The notes: a model not told the origin generated them from the sequence alone. A DNA stretch of 64,000 bases from Caldisericum exile AZM16c01 (GCF_000284335.1 NC_017096.1:124001-188000); one strand, 5' to 3'. Shown: positions 1 to 8,963, counted from the stretch's first letter. Program-made: numbers and translations.

Positions 1-306
1 TATACAGAAGAGCAGATGTTTGATACAGAGAGGCTTTTAAATTGGATTAAAATCTTTCATTTAACTCCCTACGGCCTTGAGTTTAAAGAAGGTACACCTT
101 CTTTTACGAGAGAATACCACGTTTCAGGGCATGCAAACCCAAAAGACCTCTTAGAACATATTTTACTTGCAAAACCAAGGTTTGTGTTGCCAATTCACAC
201 AGAGCATCTTGATACTTATGCAGATTTGTTAAGAAACCAACTTGGCAATAATTATACAATTATAACAGATACTGACCCAACGGGAATTTTGTCTTTTGAA
301 CTTTAA
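1..306 (+). CDS. beta-CASP metallo-beta-lactamase nuclease (RNase J-like), C-terminal part
   Basis: The frame is open from base 1, so the N-terminus lies outside the window; 101 residues and a TAA stop are visible. The motif HVSGHA (visible residues 40-45), followed by a helix and the segment VLPIHTEH, is the C-terminal signature of beta-CASP/RMMBL nucleases such as RNase J, where these histidines help bind the two zinc ions. Such enzymes process or degrade RNA in the cytoplasm. The stop overlaps the convergent polysaccharide deacetylase gene by 4 bp, leaving no room for a terminator between them. Another metal-dependent hydrolase of the same fold cannot be excluded because the HxHxDH core is not visible. 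Confidence 0.8.
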   Translation, partial: YTEEQMFDTERLLNWIKIFHLTPYGLEFKEGTPSFTREYHVSGHANPKDLLEHILLAKPRFVLPIHTEHLDTYADLLRNQLGNNYTIITDTDPTGILSFEL

Positions 307-1202
307 GGCTTTAAATTCACCTTCATAATAAATGCTTTAAGGTTTTCTCTTCCGTCAATCCTTATGCGAGGAAGAAGAAGTGGATTGTCTTTTGAATTTG
401 CAACTCCTGGAATTACGGTTGTTGCCATTGTGTATCCGTTTGCCTTAAGCAATTCAACCGACTCTCTATCAAAACCTCCAAAAGGATAACAAAAAGAGGT
501 TGGTGTATAATTAAAAAGTCTTTTTACATCGTTTGTGCATGTTTTTATCTCGTAAATTTTCGTGATAAGAGGCGTTTTCTTTAAATTGACATGGTCTCTT
601 GTGTGTGTACCAATCTCACACAAACCGCTATCATGCATTTCTTTTACTTCGGTTTTGCTCATATAAAAGTGTGTATGCATCCCTGTGTATTTTGTTATTA
701 AGAAGATAACAAAGTGAAAATTATATTTCTTAAGTATGGGATATGCATATTCATAAACACCTTTATCTCCATCATCGAATGTAAGAACAATTGGTTTTAG
801 AGGCATAGGCATTTTTCCTGCCCATATTTTATTCAATTCTTTAAGTGTAATAGGTGTAAAACCATTCTTTTTTAAGTATTCCATCATGCTTTCAAATAGT
901 TTTGGGTCAACCGTCAAAGATTTTTTTAGTTCGCTTGCATTTGGTGGAATGGGTGCAACATTATGAAACATGAGTATTGGAACATAAGAAACGCCTGTTT
1001 CTTTTTGTGTTTTCGGTCTTGCAATTTTGTGCGTATTTATTGCAGGCTTCCACAAGTCTTTTGAGTGAATATAGGTTTCGTATGTAATGGTGCTTTCATA
1101 AAGTGCTTCTTCCCTTTCTTCCGAAACATATTGAAGGGAAAACACCAAAACAAGCACAAATACGAGAATTGTTATTAACGCAATCTCAATCTCTTTTTTC
1201 AT
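303..1202 (-). CDS. membrane-anchored polysaccharide deacetylase (NodB domain)
   Basis: 299 residues. One N-terminal membrane segment (about 7-25) is followed by an extracytoplasmic linker and a NodB homology domain. TFDDG (first catalytic/metal Asp motif), a THTRDH motif (metal His pair) and CYPFGGFD are visible. The family removes N-acetyl or O-acetyl groups from peptidoglycan or other polysaccharides. It is the last gene of a minus-strand operon and starts 2 nt after the proton-ATPase stop without a Shine-Dalgarno sequence, so translation probably depends on coupling. Substrate cannot be read from sequence. Confidence 0.85.
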   Translation of the reverse strand: MKKEIEIALITILVFVLVLVFSLQYVSEEREEALYESTITYETYIHSKDLWKPAINTHKIARPKTQKETGVSYVPILMFHNVAPIPPNASELKKSLTVDPKLFESMMEYLKKNGFTPITLKELNKIWAGKMPMPLKPIVLTFDDGDKGVYEYAYPILKKYNFHFVIFLITKYTGMHTHFYMSKTEVKEMHDSGLCEIGTHTRDHVNLKKTPLITKIYEIKTCTNDVKRLFNYTPTSFCYPFGGFDRESVELLKANGYTMATTVIPGVANSKDNPLLLPRIRIDGRENLKAFIMKVNLKP

Positions 1203-1204
1203 GT

Positions 1205-3523
1205 TTAAAATTTAAACCACCTATATACGAATAGCTTAATTATATCAGTAAATACAAGAGTTACAAGTATGGCATAGAGAAGCGTTATCATGAGAAGCCC
1301 AAAATGTGCCTTTGAAACAAATATGCCAAATGTGGAGATAAGCGTTGCAACGATTATATCGCCTGTAATTGAGATAATAATAACCTTACTTGGTAAAGAC
1401 GAGAAAAAGAATCGCTCTTCTCTAAAATTGAGGATGTTAAATAGCCCTGAAACAAGCAAAAGATAAAACATAAGTGTTTGAAGTTCTGAAAATGTAATCT
1501 TAAAGAATTTTTGAGCAAGGTACATGGCAACAAAGAGTTCCGAAATTTTGAGTACTCCAAAAATTAAGGACATCGAAAGGAGTTTCTTAATGTTCCACTT
1601 TTCTGGGCGGTTTGAAGGCACAACATTATCAGTTGCAATTGACATTGTGACAAAATCATAAAGGAAAAGCATTAAAACCATCGCAACAGGTGTAATAATG
1701 GGCTTGCCCATGATGAGTGTTGCAATGGAAACAAAGAAAACTATTTGGAACGTCTTTACAATCTTATTCAGTATCCATAGAATAATCCTTCTGTAGATTT
1801 GCCTTCCAACAGTTATGAGGTTTACAATGTTTGACAAACAGACTTCTGTTAAAATTACCTTTGCTGATTGCTTTGCAATATCAAGCGCATCTTTTACTGC
1901 AATACCTAAATCTGCCTTCTTAAGTGCAGGTGCATCATTTGCGCCATCTCCCGTCATTCCAACGGTGTGCCCTTTCTTTTGGTATATGTCAACAATATTA
2001 AATTTATCCTCAGGAATAACCTCTGCAAACGAATCAATAGATTCAATGTCAATTCTTTCGTTTTCTTTAAGTTCTTTAATTGATAAAACATTCTCGCCTA
2101 TACCAACATCTTTTGCAACTGATTGAGCAATGAGTTTGTTATCACCTGTAATCATTACAGGCCTTACACCCATTTCTTTTATCTTCTGAATAAATTTTTT
2201 AGAGTCTTCTCTTGGGTAATCAAAGAAGGTAAGAAGTCCTACAAATGTTATCTCATTGCCTTTCTTTACTGCAACTCCAAGGCTTCTTTTTCCAACAGAT
2301 GCAAATTTTTCTACAGTCGCATTAATGCTCGAATCAATATTACTTGACATTCCAAGGATAACCTGAGGTGCCCCTTTATAGACATTCAGAGTATTTCCAT
2401 CTTTATCGAGTATTTCTCCATCGGAATATTTTTTATCAGGGTCAAAAGGGCGGAACCTAACTAATTTATAGAGACCTTTAACTTTATCTTTCCCGAATTC
2501 AATAACTGCAGAGTCAATAGGGTCTTTTGTTACGGAATCAGAGGAAAGATAAGCAAATTCAACAACATCTTCTTCGGTAAACTTTGGATTCATTACCACA
2601 ACATCCACTATTCTTATTTTGTTTTCGGTTATGGTGCCTGTTTTATCAAGGCAGAGTACATCCATCATGGCACTGTTTTCTATGCCGTCAAGTTTTCTAA
2701 CAAGCACTCCCACAGAAGCAAGTTGAAGTGATCCAAGGGAAAGTGCAAGCACAGTCATTGCAGGAAGGGCAACAGGAATAGATGCAATAAGAAGCGTTAG
2801 GATAAATGGAAGTGTATCTAATAAAGGAGATTTTTGGATTACAAATTTAAGGATAACTGCTCCTATAAATAATGCATCCACAACAAGGAGCCCTCGTGTA
2901 ACACTCATCGTTATTTCTTCTATTATGAGTTTTGGCTTTGCCTTTTCAATGAGTTCTGCAGTTTTTCCGAAATATGTTTTTGCGCCTGTTTTTTCTACGC
3001 TTGCAATAGCACTTCCTCTTGTTATGAGGCTTCCTGAATAAATTTCATCGTTTACACTGCATTCTTTTGGAATTGATTCTCCAGTTAAAACTGACTGGTC
3101 AACAAGAATATTTCCCTCAACAATTTTGCAATCTGCAGGTACAATATCTCCCATTGCTATTTTTATTACATCACCAGGGACAAGTTCTTTTGCGGGGATT
3201 TCTTTGAATACACCATCCCTTAGGACGTGTGCATTAACTGAAATTTTCTTTGAAAGTGCTTCTACTGCCTTGGATGCCCTAAACTCCTCTGAAAACCCCA
3301 AAATTGCATTGAGGAGAAGCAAGAACAACATTACGACTGCATCAATATAACTTCCAATTAGAAGAGAGATAATCATTGCACCTTCTATAACAAATGCCGT
3401 TAAACCTGTAAACCTCTTCAAAAAGTCAAGGAAAGGTGAAGTTTCTTTTTGTTTTATTTCGTTAAATCCATACTCCTTTTGTAGTTTTTGTGCTTCTTCT
3501 GTTGTAAGCCCTTTGTAAACCAT
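1205..3523 (-). CDS. P3A-type (plasma-membrane proton-efflux) P-type ATPase
   Basis: 772 residues. TGES (147-150, phosphatase motif), IPVALP in the M4 helix (249-254), phosphorylation motif DKTGT with Asp293, MITGDN (457-462) and TGDGAND (524-530) are in canonical order. IPVALP, the lack of a metal-binding N-terminus and the lack of a CPx motif fit the H+-exporting P3A family, also found in archaea and some bacteria, rather than Ca2+ or heavy-metal pumps. About ten membrane helices are predicted. Length is slightly shorter than fungal and plant enzymes because the C-terminal regulatory tail is missing. The start has a GGAGG site inside the end of the kinase gene; the kinase stop and this ATG are adjacent. 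Likely role: proton extrusion or pH homeostasis. Confidence 0.85.
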   Translation of the reverse strand: MVYKGLTTEEAQKLQKEYGFNEIKQKETSPFLDFLKRFTGLTAFVIEGAMIISLLIGSYIDAVVMLFLLLLNAILGFSEEFRASKAVEALSKKISVNAHVLRDGVFKEIPAKELVPGDVIKIAMGDIVPADCKIVEGNILVDQSVLTGESIPKECSVNDEIYSGSLITRGSAIASVEKTGAKTYFGKTAELIEKAKPKLIIEEITMSVTRGLLVVDALFIGAVILKFVIQKSPLLDTLPFILTLLIASIPVALPAMTVLALSLGSLQLASVGVLVRKLDGIENSAMMDVLCLDKTGTITENKIRIVDVVVMNPKFTEEDVVEFAYLSSDSVTKDPIDSAVIEFGKDKVKGLYKLVRFRPFDPDKKYSDGEILDKDGNTLNVYKGAPQVILGMSSNIDSSINATVEKFASVGKRSLGVAVKKGNEITFVGLLTFFDYPREDSKKFIQKIKEMGVRPVMITGDNKLIAQSVAKDVGIGENVLSIKELKENERIDIESIDSFAEVIPEDKFNIVDIYQKKGHTVGMTGDGANDAPALKKADLGIAVKDALDIAKQSAKVILTEVCLSNIVNLITVGRQIYRRIILWILNKIVKTFQIVFFVSIATLIMGKPIITPVAMVLMLFLYDFVTMSIATDNVVPSNRPEKWNIKKLLSMSLIFGVLKISELFVAMYLAQKFFKITFSELQTLMFYLLLVSGLFNILNFREERFFFSSLPSKVIIISITGDIIVATLISTFGIFVSKAHFGLLMITLLYAILVTLVFTDIIKLFVYRWFKF

Positions 3524-4786
3524 CTATTCCTCCTTTAGAATCAGTGTGAATTTAGAGCCCATGTTAACCTTACTTTCAACCTCGATTTTTGCACCTATTA
3601 AACTTGCTAACTCTTTTGCAATTGAAAGCCCCAAACCAACACCACCTGTTTCTCTTGAACGAGACTTTTCGCCTCTATAGAACCTGTCAAATATGTAAGG
3701 GATATCGCTTTCTTTTATACCAATGCCTGAGTCTTCAACAATTATTTTCACATTATTTTCAACCTTATCTACATATATTTTTACAAAGCCGTTAATTTTG
3801 TTATATTCTATGCCATTTTCAACGAAAGTTGAGATGATCTCAAAAAGGATATCTTTATCAGTTTTTATTGTAATGTGTCTATCGGCATCGATAATTAAAT
3901 TGACTGATTTGCTTAAGGCAAGGCCTTCAAACTGTGATTTTATTTTTTCTAAAAGTTCTTTTAAGGAAACTTCTTCAACTTTAACGGGATATGTTTCCAT
4001 ATCGAGACGGGATATAAAAAGCATATCTTGAATGAGTTTTGACATTCGATTTACTGAATCTAAAATTGTTGCAAGTTTTTCCTTATAGTAGTCGGAAGTT
4101 CGCTCTTTCATAAGTGCAACTTCTATGTTTGCCTTAATTGTTGAGATGGGTGTTTTTAATTCATGGGACGCATCACCTGTGAATTGCTTAAGGATCCTCA
4201 TTGACTCTTCGATTGGCCTTATTGCTGAACTTGCAAACCTATATGAAAGGAAGATTATAATAAGCAAAATAAACGGCACTACTAACAAAAACGAAATAAG
4301 GACCTCATTTAGAGATGAACGTAGATCATCGTAATTTCTTGCAACAAGTAAGTAATAATTTGTGTTGTTGAGTTTTGTTATGTATGCTCGAACTGTTTTT
4401 TGCTCATCCCCTTCTATACCTTCAAGTGTATAAAAACCATCTTTTACATTCGTTGGCATTACAAATTTATCCTGTGTATTTTCGTAAAGAATGTTTCCTT
4501 TTGAATCGAAAATCATGATGCTTTCATTTCCAAGGTCGTAGTTTTTGAGAATCCCTGCAATTGATTTTAAGTCTTCTATTGCGGATTCTTCTTTTCCTGA
4601 GAGTGTTGTTGCAATTGAAATTGCACGGTTTTGGAGTGTTGAATCGAAATCCTTGTAGGCAAAATTTGAGAACGTTAAATAAAAGGAAGTTATAAGAAGT
4701 ACTAAAACAACAAGAGTAATTAGTGTGTATTGGAGTGTAAGTTTTATCTTTGCGAATTTTATATTATTCTCGTCACTCAATTTCAT
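3524..4786 (-). CDS. sensor histidine kinase
   Basis: 420 residues. Two membrane helices (about 16-40 and 162-181) flank an extracytoplasmic sensor region of roughly 120 residues. A HisKA domain follows with the H-box SHELKTP (His208) and an HATPase domain ending in GVGLGLSI. The linker between TM2 and the H-box is short, so any HAMP domain is minimal. The start lies inside the response-regulator gene (14-bp overlap), so the two are translationally coupled and form a cognate pair. The operon suggests envelope or pH stress as the signal (inference). Confidence 0.93.
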   Translation of the reverse strand: MKLSDENNIKFAKIKLTLQYTLITLVVLVLLITSFYLTFSNFAYKDFDSTLQNRAISIATTLSGKEESAIEDLKSIAGILKNYDLGNESIMIFDSKGNILYENTQDKFVMPTNVKDGFYTLEGIEGDEQKTVRAYITKLNNTNYYLLVARNYDDLRSSLNEVLISFLLVVPFILLIIIFLSYRFASSAIRPIEESMRILKQFTGDASHELKTPISTIKANIEVALMKERTSDYYKEKLATILDSVNRMSKLIQDMLFISRLDMETYPVKVEEVSLKELLEKIKSQFEGLALSKSVNLIIDADRHITIKTDKDILFEIISTFVENGIEYNKINGFVKIYVDKVENNVKIIVEDSGIGIKESDIPYIFDRFYRGEKSRSRETGGVGLGLSIAKELASLIGAKIEVESKVNMGSKFTLILKEE

Positions 4787-5441
4787 AACCTACCCCTGGT
4801 ATTGTTTTTATGAGTTTATGCTCAAAGCCTGAATCAACTTTTCTTCTTATGTTCTTGATGTGAGTCCTCAGAGTGTCAGACCATGGCGTTGAATTTTCAT
4901 CCCAGAGATGATTTTCAAGTTCTCTTTTTTCTACAATTCTTCCCCTGTTCATACAAAGATATAGAAGTATCTGGTATTCCTTTTTTGTTAGGTTAATAAT
5001 TTTTCCACCTCTTGTTACAATCATTTTTTCGGTATCTATTTCAAGGTCTTCAATCTTTATAACACTCGTTTTTACATCCTTTGTCCTTCTTAGAAGTGCA
5101 TGCACCCTTGCTAAAAGTTCTCTAAAGTCAAATGGCTTTGTAAGGTAATCATCTCCCCCAAGGCCAAATGTTTTAACCTTTGTTTCGATTTCGCCTTTTG
5201 CTGTAAGCATCAAAACAGGCATTGTGTATTTGAGTTCTCTTATCTTTTTAAGAAGCGTAATACCATCGAGTTTTGGAAGCATTATGTCAAGGATAATAAG
5301 ATCGTAAGACTCTTCAATTTCTATTTTTGATAAGGCAGAATCCCCATCATAAGCAACATCGACAATAAAATTATTTTCTGTAAGTCCTTCTTTTATTGCA
5401 TTTGCAAGAGGTTTTTCATCTTCAACAAGGAGTATTCTCAT
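4773..5441 (-). CDS. OmpR/PhoB-family response regulator
   Basis: 222 residues. The receiver domain (1-115) has the acidic pocket EDE (8-10), phospho-acceptor Asp52 in LDIMLP, a switch Thr in LTAKG and the conserved Lys of the TKPF motif. The C-terminal winged helix (about 130-222) has the typical PWSDTLRTHIKNIRRK recognition region. It sits between a membrane protein gene (8-bp gap) and its kinase (overlapping). A likely binding site is an 11-bp-spaced direct repeat at 7167-7185 upstream of the first operon gene, so autoregulation of the operon is plausible. Confidence 0.93.
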   Translation of the reverse strand: MRILLVEDEKPLANAIKEGLTENNFIVDVAYDGDSALSKIEIEESYDLIILDIMLPKLDGITLLKKIRELKYTMPVLMLTAKGEIETKVKTFGLGGDDYLTKPFDFRELLARVHALLRRTKDVKTSVIKIEDLEIDTEKMIVTRGGKIINLTKKEYQILLYLCMNRGRIVEKRELENHLWDENSTPWSDTLRTHIKNIRRKVDSGFEHKLIKTIPGVGYEIE

Positions 5442-5449
5442 AATATCCT

Positions 5450-5914
5450 CTAAAATAATTTAAGTGCTCCCGTGGTAAGGAGCGTTACAATGACTCCTGC
5501 TTCAATTACGCCAAGTGAAATTGAAATAAAAGCCTTTCTTTTATCCATCCCAAGAATCTCTGCTGCAAGTGCTCCAGAATAGGCACCAGTGCCAGGAAGC
5601 GGAATTGCAACAAAGATCATAAGTCCCCAAAATCCGTATTTATCTACATATGGTTTTGCCCTTTTATGAAGGTTTGAAAGATACTTTTTAAGCAATCTAT
5701 CTAAAGTATGGATTTTTGAAAATACAAAAATAATTAAATTCCACAGTAAAAATACAATAGGCGTTATAAGGATATTTGCAATGATTATAATAATCGCACT
5801 GCTTAAAACAGGTAATTTGTAATTTAGTATTGCAAGAGGAATTGCCCCTCTCAGTTCAACTGCAGGGAAAAGTGTCACTAAAAATATATAAAGCCAGGTT
5901 TTTAAATTTCCCAT
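5450..5914 (-). CDS. small-multidrug-export-type membrane protein (COG2426-like)
   Basis: 154 residues and almost entirely membrane-embedded, with about four hydrophobic helices. The PAVELRGAIPLAI segment near the N-terminus and the PLPGTGAYSGALAAEILG segment near residue 105-122 are typical of the Sm_multidrug_ex family (PF06695), whose function is poorly established despite the name. The gene lies 9 bp after the PAP2 gene and 8 bp before the response regulator, within one operon, and has a GGGGGT ribosome site. Transport substrate is unknown. Confidence 0.75.
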   Translation of the reverse strand: MGNLKTWLYIFLVTLFPAVELRGAIPLAILNYKLPVLSSAIIIIIANILITPIVFLLWNLIIFVFSKIHTLDRLLKKYLSNLHKRAKPYVDKYGFWGLMIFVAIPLPGTGAYSGALAAEILGMDKRKAFISISLGVIEAGVIVTLLTTGALKLF

Positions 5915-5923
5915 TTATACCCC

Positions 5924-6466
5924 CTAAATTATATCAAAGCCAAAAAAATGAGCAACTTTTTCAATATACGGGAAAATCCAATAGTAGGTTACGGTTGAAA
6001 ATACTGTGCCAAAAAAGATACCTCCCAAAATATCAAATGGGAAATGGACCCCGATATATACTCTTGCAACACCCAGCAAAACTCCTAAAATGAGAGCAAT
6101 TACGCCTGAAACATGCTTTTTCATGAGGTAAAGCGATGTAGCAAACGCAAACATTGAAGTTGTGTGGTTACTTGGGAAGGATGAGGTTGCGTCGTCCTTT
6201 ACAAGGTCAATTCCTAAGCCCATTACAAATGGGCGAGGATGGTAAAACAAGGTTTTAGTTATGTATCCTATTAAAAGCGCAAAGATAACTGATGTGCCCA
6301 TAAACAAAAATCCTTTGAAGTCTTTCTTTATTAAAAGATATGTTAAATACAACGGAATCAAAAACACTATGTATTTTGCCATGAATATCATAAAAGTATT
6401 TAGTTCAAAATGTGTTTTTGCAAGTCCATTTATTGCGTTAAAAAGCGTTATGTCTAAGTTATTCAT
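5924..6466 (-). CDS. PAP2-family membrane phosphatase (undecaprenyl-diphosphatase-like)
   Basis: 180 residues, with about five or six membrane helices. The three acid-phosphatase motifs are in order: KTLFYHPRP (KX6RP-like), PSNHT (PSGH-like) and ARVYIGVHFPFD (SRX5HX3D-like). The family dephosphorylates undecaprenyl diphosphate or phosphatidyl phosphates at the outer face of the membrane. It has a GGAGG ribosome site and may also be transcribed from its own weak promoter just after the PepSY-gene terminator (TATAAT at 6489-6494 on the minus strand). Lipid-carrier recycling fits an envelope-maintenance operon. Confidence 0.85.
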   Translation of the reverse strand: MNNLDITLFNAINGLAKTHFELNTFMIFMAKYIVFLIPLYLTYLLIKKDFKGFLFMGTSVIFALLIGYITKTLFYHPRPFVMGLGIDLVKDDATSSFPSNHTTSMFAFATSLYLMKKHVSGVIALILGVLLGVARVYIGVHFPFDILGGIFFGTVFSTVTYYWIFPYIEKVAHFFGFDII

Positions 6467-6488
6467 AATTTACCTCCATATAGCAAGA

Positions 6489-6494
6489 ATTATA
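6489..6494 (-). promoter_or_regulatory. possible -10 box (TATAAT) for the PAP2 gene
   Basis: A perfect TATAAT on the minus strand, 23 bp upstream of the PAP2 start and directly after the terminator hairpin at 6498-6523. No convincing -35 box is present, since the expected place lies inside the hairpin. It may restart transcription after the terminator; support is weak. Confidence 0.4.
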
Positions 6495-6497
6495 CCA

Positions 6498-6523
6498 CAA
6501 AAATAGGGGGCATAAGCCCCCTA
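6498..6523 (-). terminator. rho-independent terminator or attenuator after the PepSY gene
   Basis: TAGGGGGC (6504-6511) and GCCCCCTA (6516-6523) form a perfect 8-bp stem with a 4-nt loop. On the minus strand this is followed by five T residues. It lies between the PepSY gene and the rest of the operon, so it probably lowers downstream expression relative to PepSY. Confidence 0.85.
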
Positions 6524-6546
6524 CGGTGTGAGGATACTAATCCGTA

Positions 6547-7095
6547 TTAGTGTTCTCCTGTAAATTCTTCTTGTACTGTATCTGTGTCAGGTGTCTTGCT
6601 TGTTTCTTCGGCAGATGCTTTCTCTTCAGCGCCATCAGATGCTTCAGTTGCAAGGACTGTTCCATTTCCTGCATCAACCTTTACATCAAATACTTTGCCT
6701 TGTGCATCTTTTACTTCAACTGCATAGACAAGATAGCCATTTTCGTTGTCAAGGGTTGTTTTAATTACAGTGCCTGGGACTTTTGCAAGTGCTGCTTTTT
6801 CTGCATCACTCTGTGAAATTTTTGCAAGGCCTTCAATAGCCTTCGATTCGCTTGCTTCATCTTTTGCGTTTGTGTCAGTTACCTTAATACTTCCAACATA
6901 ACTTGGTTCCTGTGCGCCTTGCTGAGTCTCGGTTCCAATTGCCTCTTCTTTTGTTTCAGTTCCTGTTCCTGAGGAAACTGCCTGGGTCTGGGTTGCGGTA
7001 GGTGTGTTTCCTGCCATAACAAAGTGCTTTCCCACAAAAGCCATGGAGCTTAAAAGCCCCAACACAAACAACGCTACTAAAATCTTCTTTTTCAT
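6547..7095 (-). CDS. secreted PepSY-domain protein
   Basis: 182 residues. Signal peptide (about 1-28), then a low-complexity Thr/Gln/Glu-rich linker, then one PepSY domain (about 88-155: AEKAALAKVPG, YAVEVKD, VKVDAGNGTVL), then an acidic tail. PepSY domains are often peptidase inhibitors or extracytoplasmic signal modulators and are frequently encoded next to two-component systems, as here. The start has a GGGAGGTG ribosome site. The promoter carries a PhoB/OmpR-like direct repeat, so the downstream response regulator probably controls it. It is first in the operon and followed by a terminator, suggesting higher expression than the later genes. Confidence 0.85.
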   Translation of the reverse strand: MKKKILVALFVLGLLSSMAFVGKHFVMAGNTPTATQTQAVSSGTGTETKEEAIGTETQQGAQEPSYVGSIKVTDTNAKDEASESKAIEGLAKISQSDAEKAALAKVPGTVIKTTLDNENGYLVYAVEVKDAQGKVFDVKVDAGNGTVLATEASDGAEEKASAEETSKTPDTDTVQEEFTGEH

Positions 7096-7122
7096 AGTGC
7101 ACCTCCCTGTGCCTAAGATTTT

Positions 7123-7142
7123 GGAAGTTCTTTCAAACTTCC
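7123..7142 (-). promoter_or_regulatory. hairpin at the predicted 5' end of the PepSY mRNA
   Basis: GGAAGTT (7123-7129) and AACTTCC (7136-7142) can form a 7-bp stem with a 6-nt loop. It begins about 7 nt after the -10 box, so the transcript would start with the hairpin, a position typical of 5' mRNA stabilisers. Function is inferred. Confidence 0.45.
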
Positions 7143-7149
7143 TAAGACA

Positions 7150-7185
7150 ATTATAAAGGGGGCCCCGTGAAGAATCTGTGAAGAA
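7150..7185 (-). promoter_or_regulatory. promoter with OmpR/PhoB-like 11-bp direct repeat
   Basis: On the plus strand GTGAAGAA occurs at 7167-7174 and again at 7178-7185, exactly 11 bp apart. Read on the minus strand it lies upstream of a TATAAT -10 box (7155-7150), and the proximal copy covers the place where a -35 box should be. This is the layout of PhoB-type activated promoters. The response regulator encoded in the same operon is the obvious candidate activator. GGGGCCCC (7159-7166) sits in the spacer. Confidence 0.65.
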
Positions 7186-7447
7186 AAGGAGTCATTTTAA
7201 AGTTTCACCTAAATGAAGTAAATCTCCAAATTCTCCTTGTATTTTTGTTTGGTAAGACATAGGCTTTATATAGAACCCGCTTAAGAAGGACACAGGTTAC
7301 AGAGGAATAAATTTAAGCACATATTAAAAAGAGTTTTCCTCTACAAAACATTAAAGACAGGATAACTATGCTCAAAATACATAAAACAAACCAAACTTGC
7401 ACCACACATTTAAATCAGGCTAAAATGTGAAAAAAATGCCTCAAAAC

Positions 7448-8896
7448 CGTGTTGCCTCACGTAATTTTCTATATGAAATATTATCTGGTTGCCTCATCTA
7501 AATTATATATGAAATTATTCTGAGTCAAAGGAAAAATCAGTATATCTAAGTCTCTTTTAAGTAAAAGAGGATTTAGTGTTTCATACATTCTCCTGAGATT
7601 CTTCTTTATTTCTTCAGATACTAACTCACATTAAAGAATCCTTTGATAGGGTGTCTTGGGTTTGTCGTACTTCTTTAATACCTTACTCCCAATTCTTGTT
7701 TTCTCTTTTAGTTTCATTGAAGGTAAGAAAAAGTTCGTATAGAGCCTCAATGTATTGTAGAGTTCATTCATTATCTTCAGTTCCTCATCCGTATCATACC
7801 TTATGTATCCTACAGCCCTTCTTACCACAGAATAGTTCTTCTGTTCCACAAAGCAATTATCATTCTTTCTATAAGGTCTTGCCCTTGTAAATGTGATATG
7901 CTCTTTTTCACAATAATTCAATAGATGTGCATTGATGAATTCACTTCCATTATCTGAATCAATACCTTTTATTGAAAAAGGGAATCTCTTCCCAATTTCC
8001 TTTAATGCATTGAATGTCCATATCTGTGCTTTGTTTTTTTAATCTTTTGTAACCTGTGCTCTTTTTCAACAGGTTATTGCCTTTGTTTCTGTCCATCCAG
8101 TATGTATGTCAGTCACATCAAGGGAATAGAGAAATTCTCCTCTTAGATTACCTCCATTGTGCCATGCAAGGTCTACTTCAACAAAGCCTGGCTCTTTCTC
8201 ATTCCATTCAGAGAATGTCCTTATCGGAATGCTATGCTTTAATAGAGTCCCAGGTTTAGTTAGTGTTTTTCCTTTCATCTTTAACTTAAACTTATCCTTT
8301 TCTTTCTTAAGCAACAATCTCTTGTAGCAGGACTTATTGAAAGCAACTTTTCTTTTATCTCTTTAGAGTAAGGGAACTCATTAAAGTTCTCTAAGATAGG
8401 TATTATTTCTTTCATATACACATTCAGTCTTTTCCCACATAGGTAATCCGACATCTTCCATAGATATACAAGGGCATCGAAGACTTCTTCACCGTATACC
8501 CTTTCCCTTTTTCTCTTCCTTATCTTAAGTCCTTTACCACTATACAGATCATCGCCTATGAATACAGTTCTTTTTCCATTTTCTAAATCAACAACAACTT
8601 TACTTCCATATGTTCTCAATACATATGATGCATAACATCTTGAGTATCCTGTGAGTTTCACAAATTCATCAAGCATCCTGCTTTTCTCTTTCTTCGTTAC
8701 CTTTTGGTATATCGCTGCCTCCTCTTTTATCACAGCCTTTCTCTCTTTCAGGGATAGAATCATAAAGCCTCCTTCTTTCAGTTTCTTTAGAACTTCTTCT
8801 ACTTTTTTCATTATTTTACCTCCATTTCCATTTTTGAATAGATTTTTATATGAGGCAACGATTCAATTTCATATAGATTTTTGATGAGGCAATTCG
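7448..8896 (-). mobile_element. insertion sequence, 1449 bp, with 5-bp target duplication
   Basis: Copy B of the surrounding repeat shows the empty site, so the boundaries are exact. AAAAC is duplicated at 7443-7447 and 8897-8901. The ends match as inverted repeats: CGTGTTGCCTCA on the left and CGAATTGCCTCA on the reverse complement of the right. The motif TTGCCTCA recurs inside each end (7452 and 7489; reverse at 8885 and 8851), giving two subterminal copies per end that are probable transposase sites. The element carries one transposase gene, now broken. Confidence 0.9.
7631..8811 (-). pseudogene. integrase-core (rve, DDE) transposase, frameshifted
   Basis: Three consecutive fragments in different frames add up to one transposase. 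8281-8811 encodes the N-terminal helical DNA-binding region (EKSRMLDEFVKLTGYS). 8066-8317 has the first catalytic Asp region (EVDLAWHNGG, DVTDIHTGWTE). 7631 to about 7980 holds IDSDNGSEF (second Asp) and NDNCFVEQKN (Glu). One frameshift lies near 8317. The other is an insertion near 8041-8076 with an 8-bp inverted repeat (TAACCTGT / ACAGGTTA) that adds a stop. All catalytic residues remain but no intact protein is possible, so this copy cannot move by itself. Confidence 0.85.
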
Positions 8897-8963
8897 AAAA
8901 CTTTCAAATTTTTCAAAAAAGTACTAAAATTTTTTAGAGTGATAAAAAATAGTTCAATTTAGG

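Larger units (their letters stand above)
7208..8963. repeat. MITE-like 0.3 kb repeat, copy A (interrupted by an IS)
   Basis: Without the inserted IS and one target duplication this copy is 302 bp (7208-7447 plus 8902-8963) and nearly identical to copy B at 12258-12556. Both begin CCTAAATGAAG and end with TTTAGG, giving short imperfect terminal inverted repeats (CCTAAAT-GAA / CCTAAATTGAA). No open reading frame spans it. It looks like a non-autonomous mobile element. No clear target duplication is visible at its own ends. Confidence 0.75.
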
